Below, one piece after another: positions 7,672-16,385 of a DNA stretch of 26,920 nucleotides. This DNA comes from Aphodosoma sp045658305. Its GTDB lineage: Bacteria > Bacteroidota > Bacteroidia > Bacteroidales > Paludibacteraceae. A model generated the notes under the pieces. The model ran no database searches. It saw only the letters and a program-made list of their open reading frames with translations, and was not told where the DNA came from. Positions within the stretch are counted from its first letter, which is position 1; each line of letters starts with the position of its first letter. The DNA is taken from assembly GCA_045658305.1 (NCBI GenBank), contig JAZOUT010000114.1:1-26920 (forward strand). Reading direction: 5' to 3'. The position numbers and the translations under genes were made by a program.

Positions 7672-10569
7672 ATGAAACGGTATATAGTTCTGTTTTTGTT
7701 AGTTATATTTTTTGCGGTTAATGCTGTGGCGTTGCTGAATCCGTTGATTTTGTTGCCAGATTCTATTTTTGCGGAAGAAATACAAGAAAATTATAATTTA
7801 AAGACAAATTCTCAGACATTTGCTAACCAAGAGATTGGATTTATGCGTAATACAATAACGGATTGTGTAGAGGCTGTTGATCTTGGATTGTCTGTGATGT
7901 GGGCGACTTGTAATGTTGGGGCTGAAAGTCCAGAAGATTATGGTGATTATTTTGCATGGGGTGAAGTTGAACCGAAGATAACGTATGATTGGAGTGAGTA
8001 TAAATATTGCAAAGGTGCAAATAATGTTATAACAAAATATTGCAATAATCGAAGATATGGAAATAATGGATTTACAGATTCAAAAACCATACTTGATGCT
8101 GAAGATGATGCAGCGACTGTTAATTGGGGAAATTCATGGCGTATGCCTACTGATGATGAGTTTACTGAATTAAGAGAAAAGTGTACATGGTTGTGGGCTA
8201 CATTAAATGGAGTTAATGGTTATAGAGTAGTGGGGCCAAATGGCAATTCAATTTTTTTGCCTACAGCTGGTTATATAGGTACTAATAGTATTAGTAGTGC
8301 AGGGGAATATGGTTATTATTGGTCAATTTCGCTTTATACTGGTGCTCCGTGTTATGCTAATTTTGTTTATTTTGGTTCTAATTTTGTGAATAGAAACAAT
8401 TATAATCGTTCTATGGGATTGCCAATTCGTCCAGTTTATATTATTGATAAAACTGTTGATGTAAAGGAATTGTGTTATGGGGAAAGTTATACTTGGCATG
8501 GTGTCAAATATTCGGAGACAGGTACTTATAGGAATGTTCTTCAAAATGTGAATGGTTATGATAGTATTGTAACACTTGAACTTACTATATTCCCTGAGTT
8601 AGTAGCAGCGGAAGAAAATGTAACTATTTATTATGGAGAAAGTTATGTGTGGCAGGGTGTAGAGTATGTTGCGGCAGGTGTATATAAAGATACTTTGACA
8701 AGCGTAAAAGGTTGTGATAGTATTGTAACGCTTAATCTTGTTGTATTGCCTGAGATAAAAGGTACAGAAACAAGAGATACAATATGTGATGGAGAAATTT
8801 ACCAATGGCAAGGTGCGGAGTATTCTGTATCGGGGGTGTATAAAGATACATTACAAAGTGTAGCAGGTCGTGATAGTGTTGAGATGCTTTATCTAACTGT
8901 AAATCCTATTATTTATGCAGAGCAAACATTTGCAACATGTGATTTCTATGAGTGGAATGGTAGCACTTATACTGTTAGTGGGGATTATATTTATAGCACA
9001 ATAGGCTCTAATGGTTGCGATAGTATTACTACGTTGCATTTAGTAGTTAATTATCGAGATACCGCATATTTTACGGAGGCCGCATGTGATGTATATGAGT
9101 GGCATGGAAATGTTTATACCACTTCAGGTACGTATCACTATGATACGTTAACAGTACAAGGTTGTGATAGTGTAGAAGTGCTTGATTTGATTATTCATTA
9201 TGGTGATACAGTTAGTTTAACAGTGGTTGCATGTGATGTATATGAGTGGCATGGAAATATTTATACTACTTCAGGTACGTATTATTATGATACGTTAACA
9301 GTACAAGGTTGTGATAGTGTGGAGGTTTTGAATTTGACAGTTAACTATACTATTTGTACGGAAGAATTCATTACTGCATGTGATTTTTATGAATGGAATG
9401 GTCAAACGTATACTACAAGTGGTGAATATACCTATACAGTAACGACTATAAGTGGATGTGATAGTATTGTATTACTCAATCTCACGATATTATCAAAAAT
9501 AATAATGCCAGAAGAGATAGTTACAATTTGTTATGGTGATAGTTATATATGGCAAGGAGTAGAATATATAGAATCAGGAGTATATAAAGATACGTTACAA
9601 AGCTGGCAAGGTTGCGATAGTATTTTAACTCTTAATCTTATTGTTTCGCCAGTATATCAATTTGATGATACGGTTGAAATACAAAGAGGAGAGCTATATC
9701 AATGGAGAGGTAAGACATTTGTTGAGTCTGGTGTTTATTTTGATTCTTTGACGACAGAAGTAGGTTGTGATAGTATTTATATTCTTAGTTTAACTGTGAA
9801 AGAAGTAATTGTAGATGAAATAATTATATTAGAACAGTGTGCAGGGTCGGGGGTAATGGATGTAGATGTACTATTACAGCAAGGTAGTGTAGAGAAGGTT
9901 ATATTTGAATTTTCACAAGAGGGTATAGATGCAGGGTTGATTAATACAACATTGCCGTATAGTGAACCTATAGAAGTGCAGTATGATAATGTGAGATCAG
10001 GAGAATATAATGTTATGGTATCGGGTTTGTATGGTGATACAAAAGTGTTTGAAAAACAAGTGAATTTGACTTTTTTATATCCGTCAACCGTGTTAAAACA
10101 ACTTTGGAATGATGTGATAGCTGTGTTGACTTATGATTATAATGGAGGTTATAATTTTGTTGAATTTCAGTGGTTTAAAAATGGTGAGTTATTGATAGGT
10201 GAAACACATTCTTATATAAATCAACAATTGGATTTTGGAGCTGAATATAGCGCATTATTGACGGAAGATAATGGGACTAAATTGATGACTTGTCCGTTAA
10301 TTGCAACTGAACATGTGGATGTGGAAGATGCTGAATGTGTGGATGTTTTGTTGTATCCAACATTGTTAGATGGAACACAGAGAGTAAAATGCAAAGTTTC
10401 AGAAACGTCGGTTGTTTATATTTATGATATGATGGGTAAATTAATACTTAAACATAATGTAGAACTAGGTGAAACGGATTTGGATATGCCTTGTGTGGCA
10501 GGTGTTTATATGGCTAAAATTGTTACTATATCAAATATAGAAAGAAACGTTAAATTGATTGTGCAGTGA
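7672..10569 (+). CDS. Large FISUMP and tandem-repeat surface protein with T9SS-type tail
   Basis: I choose the ATG at 7672 (965 residues) over an in-frame TTG three codons upstream. A signal peptide covers about residues 1-20. A FISUMP-type domain (about 7879-8440: VDLGLSVMWATCNVGAESP, GDYFAWGEVEP, NWGNSWRMPTDDEF, LPTAGY, IRPVY) comes first. Nine tandem modules of about 48-55 residues follow (8470-9800), each with the pattern C-x-x-x-Y-x-W-x-G, SG-x-Y, GCDS and a closing L-x-L-x-V. After a further beta-rich region, the C-terminus (about 10335-10566) resembles a T9SS type A sorting domain: LYPTLLDG, VYIYDMMGKLIL, AGVYMAKI. It is likely an exported, cell-surface or adhesin-like protein; ligand unknown. 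Its TGA overlaps the GTG of the next gene, implying coupled translation. Codon use is AT-rich, unlike the susC region. Confidence 0.82.
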   Translation: MKRYIVLFLLVIFFAVNAVALLNPLILLPDSIFAEEIQENYNLKTNSQTFANQEIGFMRNTITDCVEAVDLGLSVMWATCNVGAESPEDYGDYFAWGEVEPKITYDWSEYKYCKGANNVITKYCNNRRYGNNGFTDSKTILDAEDDAATVNWGNSWRMPTDDEFTELREKCTWLWATLNGVNGYRVVGPNGNSIFLPTAGYIGTNSISSAGEYGYYWSISLYTGAPCYANFVYFGSNFVNRNNYNRSMGLPIRPVYIIDKTVDVKELCYGESYTWHGVKYSETGTYRNVLQNVNGYDSIVTLELTIFPELVAAEENVTIYYGESYVWQGVEYVAAGVYKDTLTSVKGCDSIVTLNLVVLPEIKGTETRDTICDGEIYQWQGAEYSVSGVYKDTLQSVAGRDSVEMLYLTVNPIIYAEQTFATCDFYEWNGSTYTVSGDYIYSTIGSNGCDSITTLHLVVNYRDTAYFTEAACDVYEWHGNVYTTSGTYHYDTLTVQGCDSVEVLDLIIHYGDTVSLTVVACDVYEWHGNIYTTSGTYYYDTLTVQGCDSVEVLNLTVNYTICTEEFITACDFYEWNGQTYTTSGEYTYTVTTISGCDSIVLLNLTILSKIIMPEEIVTICYGDSYIWQGVEYIESGVYKDTLQSWQGCDSILTLNLIVSPVYQFDDTVEIQRGELYQWRGKTFVESGVYFDSLTTEVGCDSIYILSLTVKEVIVDEIIILEQCAGSGVMDVDVLLQQGSVEKVIFEFSQEGIDAGLINTTLPYSEPIEVQYDNVRSGEYNVMVSGLYGDTKVFEKQVNLTFLYPSTVLKQLWNDVIAVLTYDYNGGYNFVEFQWFKNGELLIGETHSYINQQLDFGAEYSALLTEDNGTKLMTCPLIATEHVDVEDAECVDVLLYPTLLDGTQRVKCKVSETSVVYIYDMMGKLILKHNVELGETDLDMPCVAGVYMAKIVTISNIERNVKLIVQ
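8455..9805 (+). repeat. Nine tandem Cys-Trp-Gly/GCDS protein repeats
   Basis: Nine modules can be aligned by their C-x-x-x-Y-x-W-x-G start and GCDS centre (two copies have NGYDS or GRDS instead; the second and ninth lack the first Cys). Modules four to seven are exactly 147 bp apart (starts near 8935, 9082, 9229, 9376). Modules five and six are nearly identical at DNA level over most of their length, which points to recent duplication. Confidence 0.85.
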
Positions 10570-11480
10570 GAGAAGTATCTATAATATTGCTTTTTAGTAT
10601 ATTGACATTATTTGTTAATGCTCAACACTATATCGGAGTTAATTTGGGTGGATTGGCAACATATCAATCTGATAACATTGACAATACAACTTCACGATTT
10701 GGTAGTGGTGGAGAAATAGGTGCTATTTATCAACTTAAAAAAAATAAGTTTTTATTTCAAACAGGACTAGGACTTAATTATTCTACATCGATATTAGGTG
10801 TAGATAGTATGCTCATATCGTCTAATATGATTGATGTAGAAGGTATTTCTTTTATGCATAAGAGTGTGGTTTATAATAGAGTTGATAGAGCAAATATGGC
10901 AGAATTATCTATTCCTTTGATGCTTGGATTTAATGCTTCGTTTTTTTATACTTTATTAGGGGTAAAATTTGTTTATCCTCTTATGGTTACAACACGTCAA
11001 ACTGCATTATTGACTACTTATGGTGATTATAATGGTATGTTTTATGAAGATTTTGTAAATATGCCACAGCATGGTTATGTTAATGATTTACCGATAAAAA
11101 CTATTGGACGAGCCGATTTGTCGTATGATGTTAGAGCCTATGTTGAGTTGGGGGGGCAATGGGCTTTGTCGGGAGTTTTAGGGCAAAAATCTTTGAGTAC
11201 TCAATTCTCAGTAGCTCTTTTTGTTGAATATGGTGTGTTGAATATGTTGAAAAATGGGGGAGGTAATTTAGTAGATGTGGATTATTCAAAAAACACGAGT
11301 GTAGAAATGAATCATATATACACAACGTTGTCTTCTTCATCGGCTTCAGTTAACAATTTGCGTATAGGTTTATGTGCTTCTTTGCTTTTCCCTGTTGCTG
11401 ATGTCAATTCACGGCGTAAAAAGTGTATGTGTATAGATTGGGTAAATCGTAAGCATCTAGTTTATCGTAAACGCCGTTAG
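10566..11480 (+). CDS. Outer-membrane beta-barrel protein coupled to the surface protein
   Basis: A 304-residue protein that starts at GTG within the GTGA overlap with the upstream stop; no better start exists before residue 80. Residues 1-19 are a signal peptide (ending LFVNAQ). The remainder alternates hydrophobic and polar residues in beta-strand style with glycine turns (YIGVNLGGLATYQ, GSGGEIGAIYQL, FLFQTGLGLNYS, SVALFVEYG, LRIGLCASLLF), as in small outer-membrane barrels of the PorT/OmpA-like type. It ends with a basic tail (RKRR) rather than an aromatic residue. Tight coupling to a T9SS-type cargo suggests the barrel anchors, assembles or exports that protein, comparable in arrangement to PorP/SprF genes beside SprB-like adhesins, though I see no clear PorP/SprF signature. 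Function is inferred from context. Confidence 0.65.
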   Translation: MREVSIILLFSILTLFVNAQHYIGVNLGGLATYQSDNIDNTTSRFGSGGEIGAIYQLKKNKFLFQTGLGLNYSTSILGVDSMLISSNMIDVEGISFMHKSVVYNRVDRANMAELSIPLMLGFNASFFYTLLGVKFVYPLMVTTRQTALLTTYGDYNGMFYEDFVNMPQHGYVNDLPIKTIGRADLSYDVRAYVELGGQWALSGVLGQKSLSTQFSVALFVEYGVLNMLKNGGGNLVDVDYSKNTSVEMNHIYTTLSSSSASVNNLRIGLCASLLFPVADVNSRRKKCMCIDWVNRKHLVYRKRR

Positions 11481-11521
11481 TATGTTTTCTGTTTATAGTT
11501 AAATTTATTGTTATTTTATGT

Positions 11522-11559
11522 CATTTTGTCTGAATATTAAATATTCACAAGACAAAATG
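11522..11559. terminator. Long stem-loop after the barrel gene
   Basis: CATTTTGTCT (11522-11531) pairs with AGACAAAATG (11550-11559), and inside it GAATAT pairs with ATATTC around a 3-nt loop, leaving a 3-nt bulge. There is no clean T-run on the plus strand, so it may be a weak terminator for the upstream pair or a structured element in the clpB leader. Confidence 0.5.
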
Positions 11560-11638
11560 GCATAATATGTTGTTTTGCATGCTATTTGATACTTGTATAA
11601 ATAGTAAAAAAATAAATAATTTTCAACTTAAATAGAAT

Positions 11639-13795
11639 ATGACTACAAACAGAAATAATCAATCAGATGCATATCAAGCATTGAGTAGATATGCAATTAA
11701 TCTTAATGAACGTGCTCGCAGTGGTAAGCTTGACCCTGTGATTGGGCGCGATGATGAGATACGTCGTGTGTTGCAAATATTGTCGCGACGTACAAAAAAT
11801 AATCCTATACTTGTGGGAGAACCTGGTACTGGTAAAACTGCTATTGCCGAAGGTTTGGCTCATCGAATAGTGCGTGGTGATGTGCCTGAAAATTTGAGGT
11901 CGAAACAGATATTTTCGCTCGATATGGGTGCGTTGATTGCAGGAGCAAAGTATCAAGGTGAATTTGAAGAACGACTAAAAGCAGTTGTTAATGAGGTAAT
12001 AAAGGCAGATGGTGAGATAATATTGTTTATTGATGAAATACATACTTTGGTAGGTGCAGGTAAATCATCGGGGGCAATGGATGCTGCCAATATATTGAAA
12101 CCGGCATTGGCTCGTGGTGAATTGCGTGCTGTTGGGGCAACTACTCTTGATGAATTTCAGAAGTATTTTGAGACAGATAAGGCACTTGAGCGTCGTTTTC
12201 AGATGGTTATGGTTAATGAGCCAGATGAGGCAGCGACGATTTCGATATTGCGTGGTTTGAAAGAACGCTATGAGAATCATCATAAAGTGCGTATTAAAGA
12301 CGATGCAATTATTGCGGCAGTAGAGTTGTCGACTCGTTATATTACAGACCGTTTTTTGCCAGATAAGGCAATTGACTTGATAGATGAGGCAGCAGCAAAA
12401 TTGCGTCTTGAGGTAGATTCAGTGCCTGAAGAATTAGATACTATTGAGCGTAATATAAAGCAGTTGGAAATTGAACGTGCAGCTATTAAACGCGAAAACG
12501 ATAAACAAAAGTTGGCTCAACTCAATGAAGAGATTGAGGCATTGAAAGCAGAGAGCGAAGTGATGCGCAAGAAGTGGAGTAGTGAGAAAGAGCAAATTAA
12601 TGCTATACAGCAGAATAAGATAGAGATTGAGCAGTTGAAATATGAAGCCGAGCGTGCTGAACGTGAGGGCGATTATGGTCGTGTGGCAGAAATTCGTTAT
12701 GGGAAAATTAAATCGGCAGAGCAGGCTATCGAAACAGCAAAAGCAAAACTTGCAGAGTTGCAACAAGGTCATGCTATGATTAAGGAAGAGATTGATGCTG
12801 ATGATATTGCTGATATCGTATCGCGTTGGACTGGTATTCCTGTGCGCAAGATGATGCAGAGCGAAAAAGACAAATTGTTACACCTTGAGGATGAATTGCA
12901 TAAGCGTGTAATTGGTCAGGATGAGGCAATTGTAGCAGTGTCGGATGCGATACGTCGCAGTCGTGCTGGATTGCAAGATCCTAAGCGACCTATTGGTTCG
13001 TTTATTTTTCTCGGAACAACTGGTGTGGGTAAAACAGAATTAGCTAAGGCTTTGGCTGATTATTTGTTTGATGATGAGAATATGATGACTCGCATTGATA
13101 TGTCGGAATATCAAGAGAAATTTGCTGCTACGCGTCTTATTGGTGCTCCTCCTGGATATGTTGGTTATGATGAAGGTGGACAACTCACAGAGGCAATTCG
13201 TCGTAAACCATATTCGGTTGTATTGTTTGACGAGATAGAAAAAGCTCACCCCGATGTGTTTAATATCTTATTGCAAGTGCTTGATGATGGCAGACTTACT
13301 GATAATAAAGGTCGTGTGGTTAATTTTAAAAACACAATCATTATTATGACATCGAATCTTGGTTCGCAATTGATTCGTGAAAACTGTGAGAATCTTACAG
13401 ATAGTAATAGGGAAGAGGTGTTGAATAGGACAAAGAATGAGGTATTTGAATTGTTGAAACAGACAATTCGTCCAGAGTTCTTGAATCGTATTGACGAACT
13501 AATAATGTTTACCCCATTGCAGCAGACTGAAATTCGTGATATAGTGGAATTGCAAATTCGTCAAGTGCAGAAATTGCTTGAACGCAATGGAGTGCAACTT
13601 GAGGTGACAGAGGCGGCTGTAGATCTATTTACTCGCGAAGGTTATGACCCACAATTTGGTGCTCGACCAGTTAAGAGGGTATTGCAACGAATGTTGCTCA
13701 ACGAACTATCGAAACAGATTATTGCGGGAACAATCAATACGGATAAGTCAATTCGAGTTGATGTTGCGAGAGATGAAATAGTTTTTGCTAATTAA
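11639..13795 (+). CDS. clpB: ClpB-type disaggregase lacking the N-terminal domain
   Basis: A 718-residue Hsp100 chaperone. NBD1 has Walker A GEPGTGKT (60-67), pore loop AKYQGEFE (103-110) and Walker B ILFIDE (128-133). A ClpB-type coiled-coil middle domain runs from about 262 to 385. NBD2 has Walker A GTTGVGKT (459-466; usually GPTGVGKT), pore loop GYVGYDEGG (506-514), Walker B VVLFDE (527-532) and a sensor-2 GARPVKR. ClpB works with DnaK to extract proteins from aggregates. Full-length ClpB is about 860 residues; this one begins where the E. coli internal start produces the short ClpB isoform, so the Clp_N domain (about 145 residues) is absent. Only about 160 bp of non-coding DNA lies upstream, too little for a decayed N domain. 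All catalytic parts look intact. A clear TAnnTTTG promoter was not found upstream. Confidence 0.95.
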   Translation: MTTNRNNQSDAYQALSRYAINLNERARSGKLDPVIGRDDEIRRVLQILSRRTKNNPILVGEPGTGKTAIAEGLAHRIVRGDVPENLRSKQIFSLDMGALIAGAKYQGEFEERLKAVVNEVIKADGEIILFIDEIHTLVGAGKSSGAMDAANILKPALARGELRAVGATTLDEFQKYFETDKALERRFQMVMVNEPDEAATISILRGLKERYENHHKVRIKDDAIIAAVELSTRYITDRFLPDKAIDLIDEAAAKLRLEVDSVPEELDTIERNIKQLEIERAAIKRENDKQKLAQLNEEIEALKAESEVMRKKWSSEKEQINAIQQNKIEIEQLKYEAERAEREGDYGRVAEIRYGKIKSAEQAIETAKAKLAELQQGHAMIKEEIDADDIADIVSRWTGIPVRKMMQSEKDKLLHLEDELHKRVIGQDEAIVAVSDAIRRSRAGLQDPKRPIGSFIFLGTTGVGKTELAKALADYLFDDENMMTRIDMSEYQEKFAATRLIGAPPGYVGYDEGGQLTEAIRRKPYSVVLFDEIEKAHPDVFNILLQVLDDGRLTDNKGRVVNFKNTIIIMTSNLGSQLIRENCENLTDSNREEVLNRTKNEVFELLKQTIRPEFLNRIDELIMFTPLQQTEIRDIVELQIRQVQKLLERNGVQLEVTEAAVDLFTREGYDPQFGARPVKRVLQRMLLNELSKQIIAGTINTDKSIRVDVARDEIVFAN

Positions 13796-13797
13796 AT

Positions 13798-13833
13798 AAA
13801 AAAGGTGCAAAATAAAAAATGCACCTTTTTTAT
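13798..13833 (+). terminator. Terminator of clpB
   Basis: AAAAAAGGTGCA (13798-13809) pairs perfectly with TGCACCTTTTTT (13820-13831) around an A-rich loop. The A/T flanks let it work in both directions between convergent clpB and the Lrp-type gene. Confidence 0.9.
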
Positions 13834-13868
13834 TGTTTTATTGTAATGATTAAAGAATTAAAACCTTG

Positions 13869-13887
13869 ATTATCAATTCTCAATTCG
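13869..13887. repeat. Short heptad repeat after the Lrp-type gene
   Basis: ATTATCA, ATTCTCA, ATTC at 7-bp spacing, directly next to the stop codon of the regulator. It belongs to the same degenerate heptad family as 361-382 and 24258-24292. Confidence 0.4.
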
Positions 13888-13888
13888 T

Positions 13889-14383
13889 TTACTCTTCATT
13901 ATCATCATCTTCATCATTAATATCAAAAGCAGCCAATTGGCGGTGGAATACCTCGTCAAGCGACATTAAAAATGTTTCTGCACTAACGATACCTTTGATA
14001 GAACTGATTTTATTGAGAGTTATATCAAGCAAATGACGATTGTCGCGAGCATACACTTTAACAAAAATAGCATATTTACCTGTAGTATAGTGACACTCAA
14101 CAATTTCAGGAATATTGTGTAGTGCATTTATTATACTTTCTAATTGGCTTAAATCCTTCACATAAATACCGATGTATGCACAAGTTTGAAAACCAACTTT
14201 GTAGGTATTAATTACGAACTCTGAGCCTTTTACAACTCCTTCATTTGCCAATTTTTGTACACGTTGATGAATTGCAGCACCTGAAACATTGCACTCTCGT
14301 GCTACTTCCAAAAAGGGAATACGTGCATTTTGCGAAATAAGTTTTAGAATTTTTTTGTCTAAATTGTCAATTGTATGTTTCAT
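13889..14383 (-). CDS. Lrp/AsnC-family transcriptional regulator
   Basis: I start at the ATG at 14383 (MKHTIDNLDKKILK, 164 residues) rather than an in-frame TTG two codons upstream. Residues about 6-60 form the AsnC-type winged HTH (LDKKILKLISQNARIPFLEV, then VSGAAIHQRVQKLANEGVV). Residues 70-145 are a RAM/Lrp effector domain (AYIGIYVK, IPEIVECHYTTGKYAIFVKV, IKGIVSAETFLMSLDEV). The end is strongly acidic (DINDEDDDNEE). Family members form dimers to octamers and sense amino acids or related metabolites. The gene is divergent from galE, but nothing in the sequence shows that it controls galE or the galactan locus. A TATCTTTG box at 14516-14509 is a candidate promoter, giving a leader of about 120 nt. 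Confidence 0.9.
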   Translation of the reverse strand: MKHTIDNLDKKILKLISQNARIPFLEVARECNVSGAAIHQRVQKLANEGVVKGSEFVINTYKVGFQTCAYIGIYVKDLSQLESIINALHNIPEIVECHYTTGKYAIFVKVYARDNRHLLDITLNKISSIKGIVSAETFLMSLDEVFHRQLAAFDINDEDDDNEE

Positions 14384-14435
14384 AAACAATTAAGGTTTAG
14401 GTATTTATGTAGGTAGTATTTTAGGTAATAGGAAA

Positions 14436-14455
14436 GCGGAAAATATCTAATCCGC
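14436..14455. other. Small stem-loop in the Lrp-type gene leader
   Basis: GCGGA and TCCGC are separated by 10 nt within the predicted 5' leader of the regulator. It could be a regulatory hairpin; the support is only the 5-bp G/C-containing stem in AT-rich surroundings. Confidence 0.25.
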
Positions 14456-14508
14456 AGTAAATACCATTTGTTTCGCATACAAGTTGGCATTTACCGATAA
14501 ATTTTTTA

Positions 14509-14516
14509 CAAAGATA
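14509..14516 (-). promoter_or_regulatory. Candidate -7 box for the Lrp-type gene
   Basis: The minus strand reads TATCTTTG, matching TAnnTTTG. No correctly spaced -33 box was recognised. Confidence 0.45.
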
Positions 14517-14524
14517 CTCATTTT

Positions 14525-14557
14525 AATTTATAATACATAATTTACAATTCATAAATT
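14525..14557. repeat. Degenerate AT-rich heptad repeat in the Lrp/galE gap
   Basis: ATACATA, ATTTACA, ATTCATA follow at 7-bp spacing between the two divergent promoters. It is a weak member of the heptad family. Confidence 0.35.
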
Positions 14558-14609
14558 TTGTTAAAATGTAATTTTTTTATTTTAAACGTCAAAATTCAAT
14601 TTTTTTTTG

Positions 14610-14617
14610 TACATTTG
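14610..14617 (+). promoter_or_regulatory. -7 promoter box of galE
   Basis: TACATTTG matches TAnnTTTG exactly and lies 35 bp before the ATG at 14652. It also shows that the longer reading frame opening at 14607 cannot be the translated start. Confidence 0.6.
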
Positions 14618-14651
14618 CAGACTGAATATTGAAAAATCTGACTTTATAATT

Positions 14652-15770
14652 ATGGGAGTAACAAAACATATTAAAAAGTTATTTAAATCTTCGACTGCAA
14701 CAAAAGATAAAATACTTGTTACAGGAGGTTTAGGTTATATAGGTTCACATACAGTAGTTGAACTTATTGAGGCAGGTTATGAGATTTGTATTGTCGATAA
14801 TTTATCTAATTCCAATATAGACGTACTCAAAGGTATCGAAAAAATTACAGGAGTAAAGCCTGTTTACGAAAATATCGATTGTACCGACTATGTCGCAATG
14901 AATAAATTTCTTGCCAAAAACGAGGGTATTCGTGCCATTATTCACTTCGCCGCATCAAAAGCAGTGGGCGAGTCGGTCGAAAAACCATTGATGTATTATC
15001 GTAACAACGTAGTTTCGCTTGTTAATATTCTCGAATTGATGCCAATTCACAAGATTGAAGGCATCGTATTTTCTTCATCTTGCACTGTTTATGGTCAACC
15101 CGAAATATTGCCTGTAACCGAATCTGCCCCACTACAAAAGGCACTTTCCCCATACGGTAATACAAAACAAATATGTGAAGACATAGTTCGTGATACCGTA
15201 GCAGCCAATCCTGCTATCAAGAGTATTCTTTTGCGTTATTTCAATCCAATCGGTGCGCATCCATCAGCATTGATTGGCGAATTACCAAATGGAGTGCCTA
15301 ACAATCTTTTACCATTCGTCGCCCAAACCGCTGCAGGTATCCGCAAAAAACTCAAAGTCTTTGGTAATGACTATAATACCCCTGACGGTTCATGTATCCG
15401 TGATTACATCAACGTTGTTGACTTAGCCAAAGCACATATCGCAGCCATGCGTCGAATTTTGGCAGGCGAAGTTGAAGCAGTCGAAACATACAATATCGGT
15501 ACAGGCCGCGGACTATCTGTCCTTGAAATATTAGAAGCCTTTGAAACATTCAATGACGTAAAAGTCCCTCACGAAATAGTAGGTCGTCGTGCAGGCGATA
15601 TAGAGCAAGTATGGGCAGACCCATCGCATGCAAATAAAATGCTCAAGTGGAAAGCCGAAACATCGCTCGAAGACACCGTTCGCTCAATCTGGAAATGGCA
15701 ACTTCGTCTTGCAGAACAAGAAGAAGATAAAGCCACTTCTAAAAACGGTAAAATGCTCGGCGGAAGTTGA
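14652..15770 (+). CDS. galE: UDP-glucose 4-epimerase GalE
   Basis: Starting at the ATG at 14652, this is a 372-residue extended short-chain dehydrogenase/reductase. The NAD-binding GGLGYIG motif lies near residues 25-31, the catalytic Ser/Thr region is FSSSCTVYG, and the YxxxK pair is in SPYGNTKQICED. Typical GalE stretches ILLRYFNPIGAHPSALIGE, PDGSCIRDYINVVDLAKAHI and YNIGTGRGLSVLE are present. It interconverts UDP-glucose and UDP-galactose, the Leloir step that lets galactose enter glycolysis and also supplies UDP-galactose for surface glycans. It has about 18 extra basic residues before the Rossmann fold and a charged tail. It is transcribed alone, between its own promoter and a terminator. 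It lies directly upstream of the galactan locus, which fits a role in using the released galactose. Confidence 0.94.
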   Translation: MGVTKHIKKLFKSSTATKDKILVTGGLGYIGSHTVVELIEAGYEICIVDNLSNSNIDVLKGIEKITGVKPVYENIDCTDYVAMNKFLAKNEGIRAIIHFAASKAVGESVEKPLMYYRNNVVSLVNILELMPIHKIEGIVFSSSCTVYGQPEILPVTESAPLQKALSPYGNTKQICEDIVRDTVAANPAIKSILLRYFNPIGAHPSALIGELPNGVPNNLLPFVAQTAAGIRKKLKVFGNDYNTPDGSCIRDYINVVDLAKAHIAAMRRILAGEVEAVETYNIGTGRGLSVLEILEAFETFNDVKVPHEIVGRRAGDIEQVWADPSHANKMLKWKAETSLEDTVRSIWKWQLRLAEQEEDKATSKNGKMLGGS

Positions 15771-15798
15771 TAATGTGTTAGAAAAACAAATAATTATG

Positions 15799-15830
15799 TA
15801 CCCTTGAATTTTATATTCAGGGGTATTTTT
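15799..15830 (+). terminator. Terminator of galE
   Basis: TACCCTTGAAT (15799-15809) pairs with ATTCAGGGGTA (15815-15825) with one T-G wobble, followed by TTTTT. Confidence 0.85.
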
Positions 15831-16240
15831 ACAAAAAAACATACTCTAACCCCCTATACAGCTTCATAAGACAATCATACCATTCAAGATAGTGAACCAT
15901 ACCTTCAAGCAACCTTCAAGCAAGAAAACCGCCAATAACCCGCATCTATTTTGCATACCATAATGACCATTTTCTCTAAATGAAACTAAAATAGCATAAT
16001 GCAAAAAAATACCCACTGAAAATTTTATATCTAATCTAATCTTTTCATAAAAAAGCAAAAAAATCGAAAAAATATAATAACATACCCCTAAAAAATATAT
16101 ATATTCCACTAAAATAGACTTAAAAAACAAAAAAATAGTAGGTAGAGTATAAAACTTAATATCTATTATCGTGTTGTGTATTAGTATATTAATTTATTGT
16201 ATTAAGAACAAAAATTAAAAACGCAAAAAACGTTATTTTT
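15831..16240. other. AT-rich gene-free stretch upstream of the galactan locus
   Basis: I see no gene here. A minus-strand reading frame at 15864-16130 is hydrophobic low-complexity sequence without a recognisable start region. The only internal structure is a short direct repeat of CCTTCAAGCAA around 15901-15922. The region may carry activator sites for the Sus operon, but no clear operator was recognised. Confidence 0.5.
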
Positions 16241-16243
16241 TTG

Positions 16244-16274
16244 TTGCTTATTCGCCAAAATATGCGTAACTTTG
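16244..16274 (+). promoter_or_regulatory. Promoter of the galactan (Sus-type) operon
   Basis: TTG (16244-16246), a 20-bp spacer and TAACTTTG (16267-16274) match the Bacteroidota promoter closely. The start would be about 16280, leaving a leader of roughly 105 nt before susC. Confidence 0.75.
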
Positions 16275-16385
16275 CACATTGTGTGTATAATGTCGTATTA
16301 TATACAGTAACTCTGTACCCACAACTATCTTTTACACATTATTTATAATTAACTATAATTTATTAAATCTTAAACATTAGTACGA

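Noticed and set aside
11639..13795. Short clpB as a decayed pseudogene
   Set aside because: Both ATPase modules, pore loops and the middle domain are intact, with no frameshift and its own terminator.
13889..14383. Lrp/AsnC protein as the regulator of the galactan locus
   Set aside because: It is only a neighbour of galE; no shared operator was seen and Sus-type loci are usually controlled by HTCS or sigma/anti-sigma systems.
14607..14651. Longer GalE start at 14607
   Set aside because: The -7 promoter box lies inside it, so it would be upstream of the transcript start.
15864..16130. Minus-strand 88-codon open frame upstream of susC
   Set aside because: It is hydrophobic, driven by AT-rich sequence, lacks a recognisable family or promoter, and overlaps the likely regulatory region.
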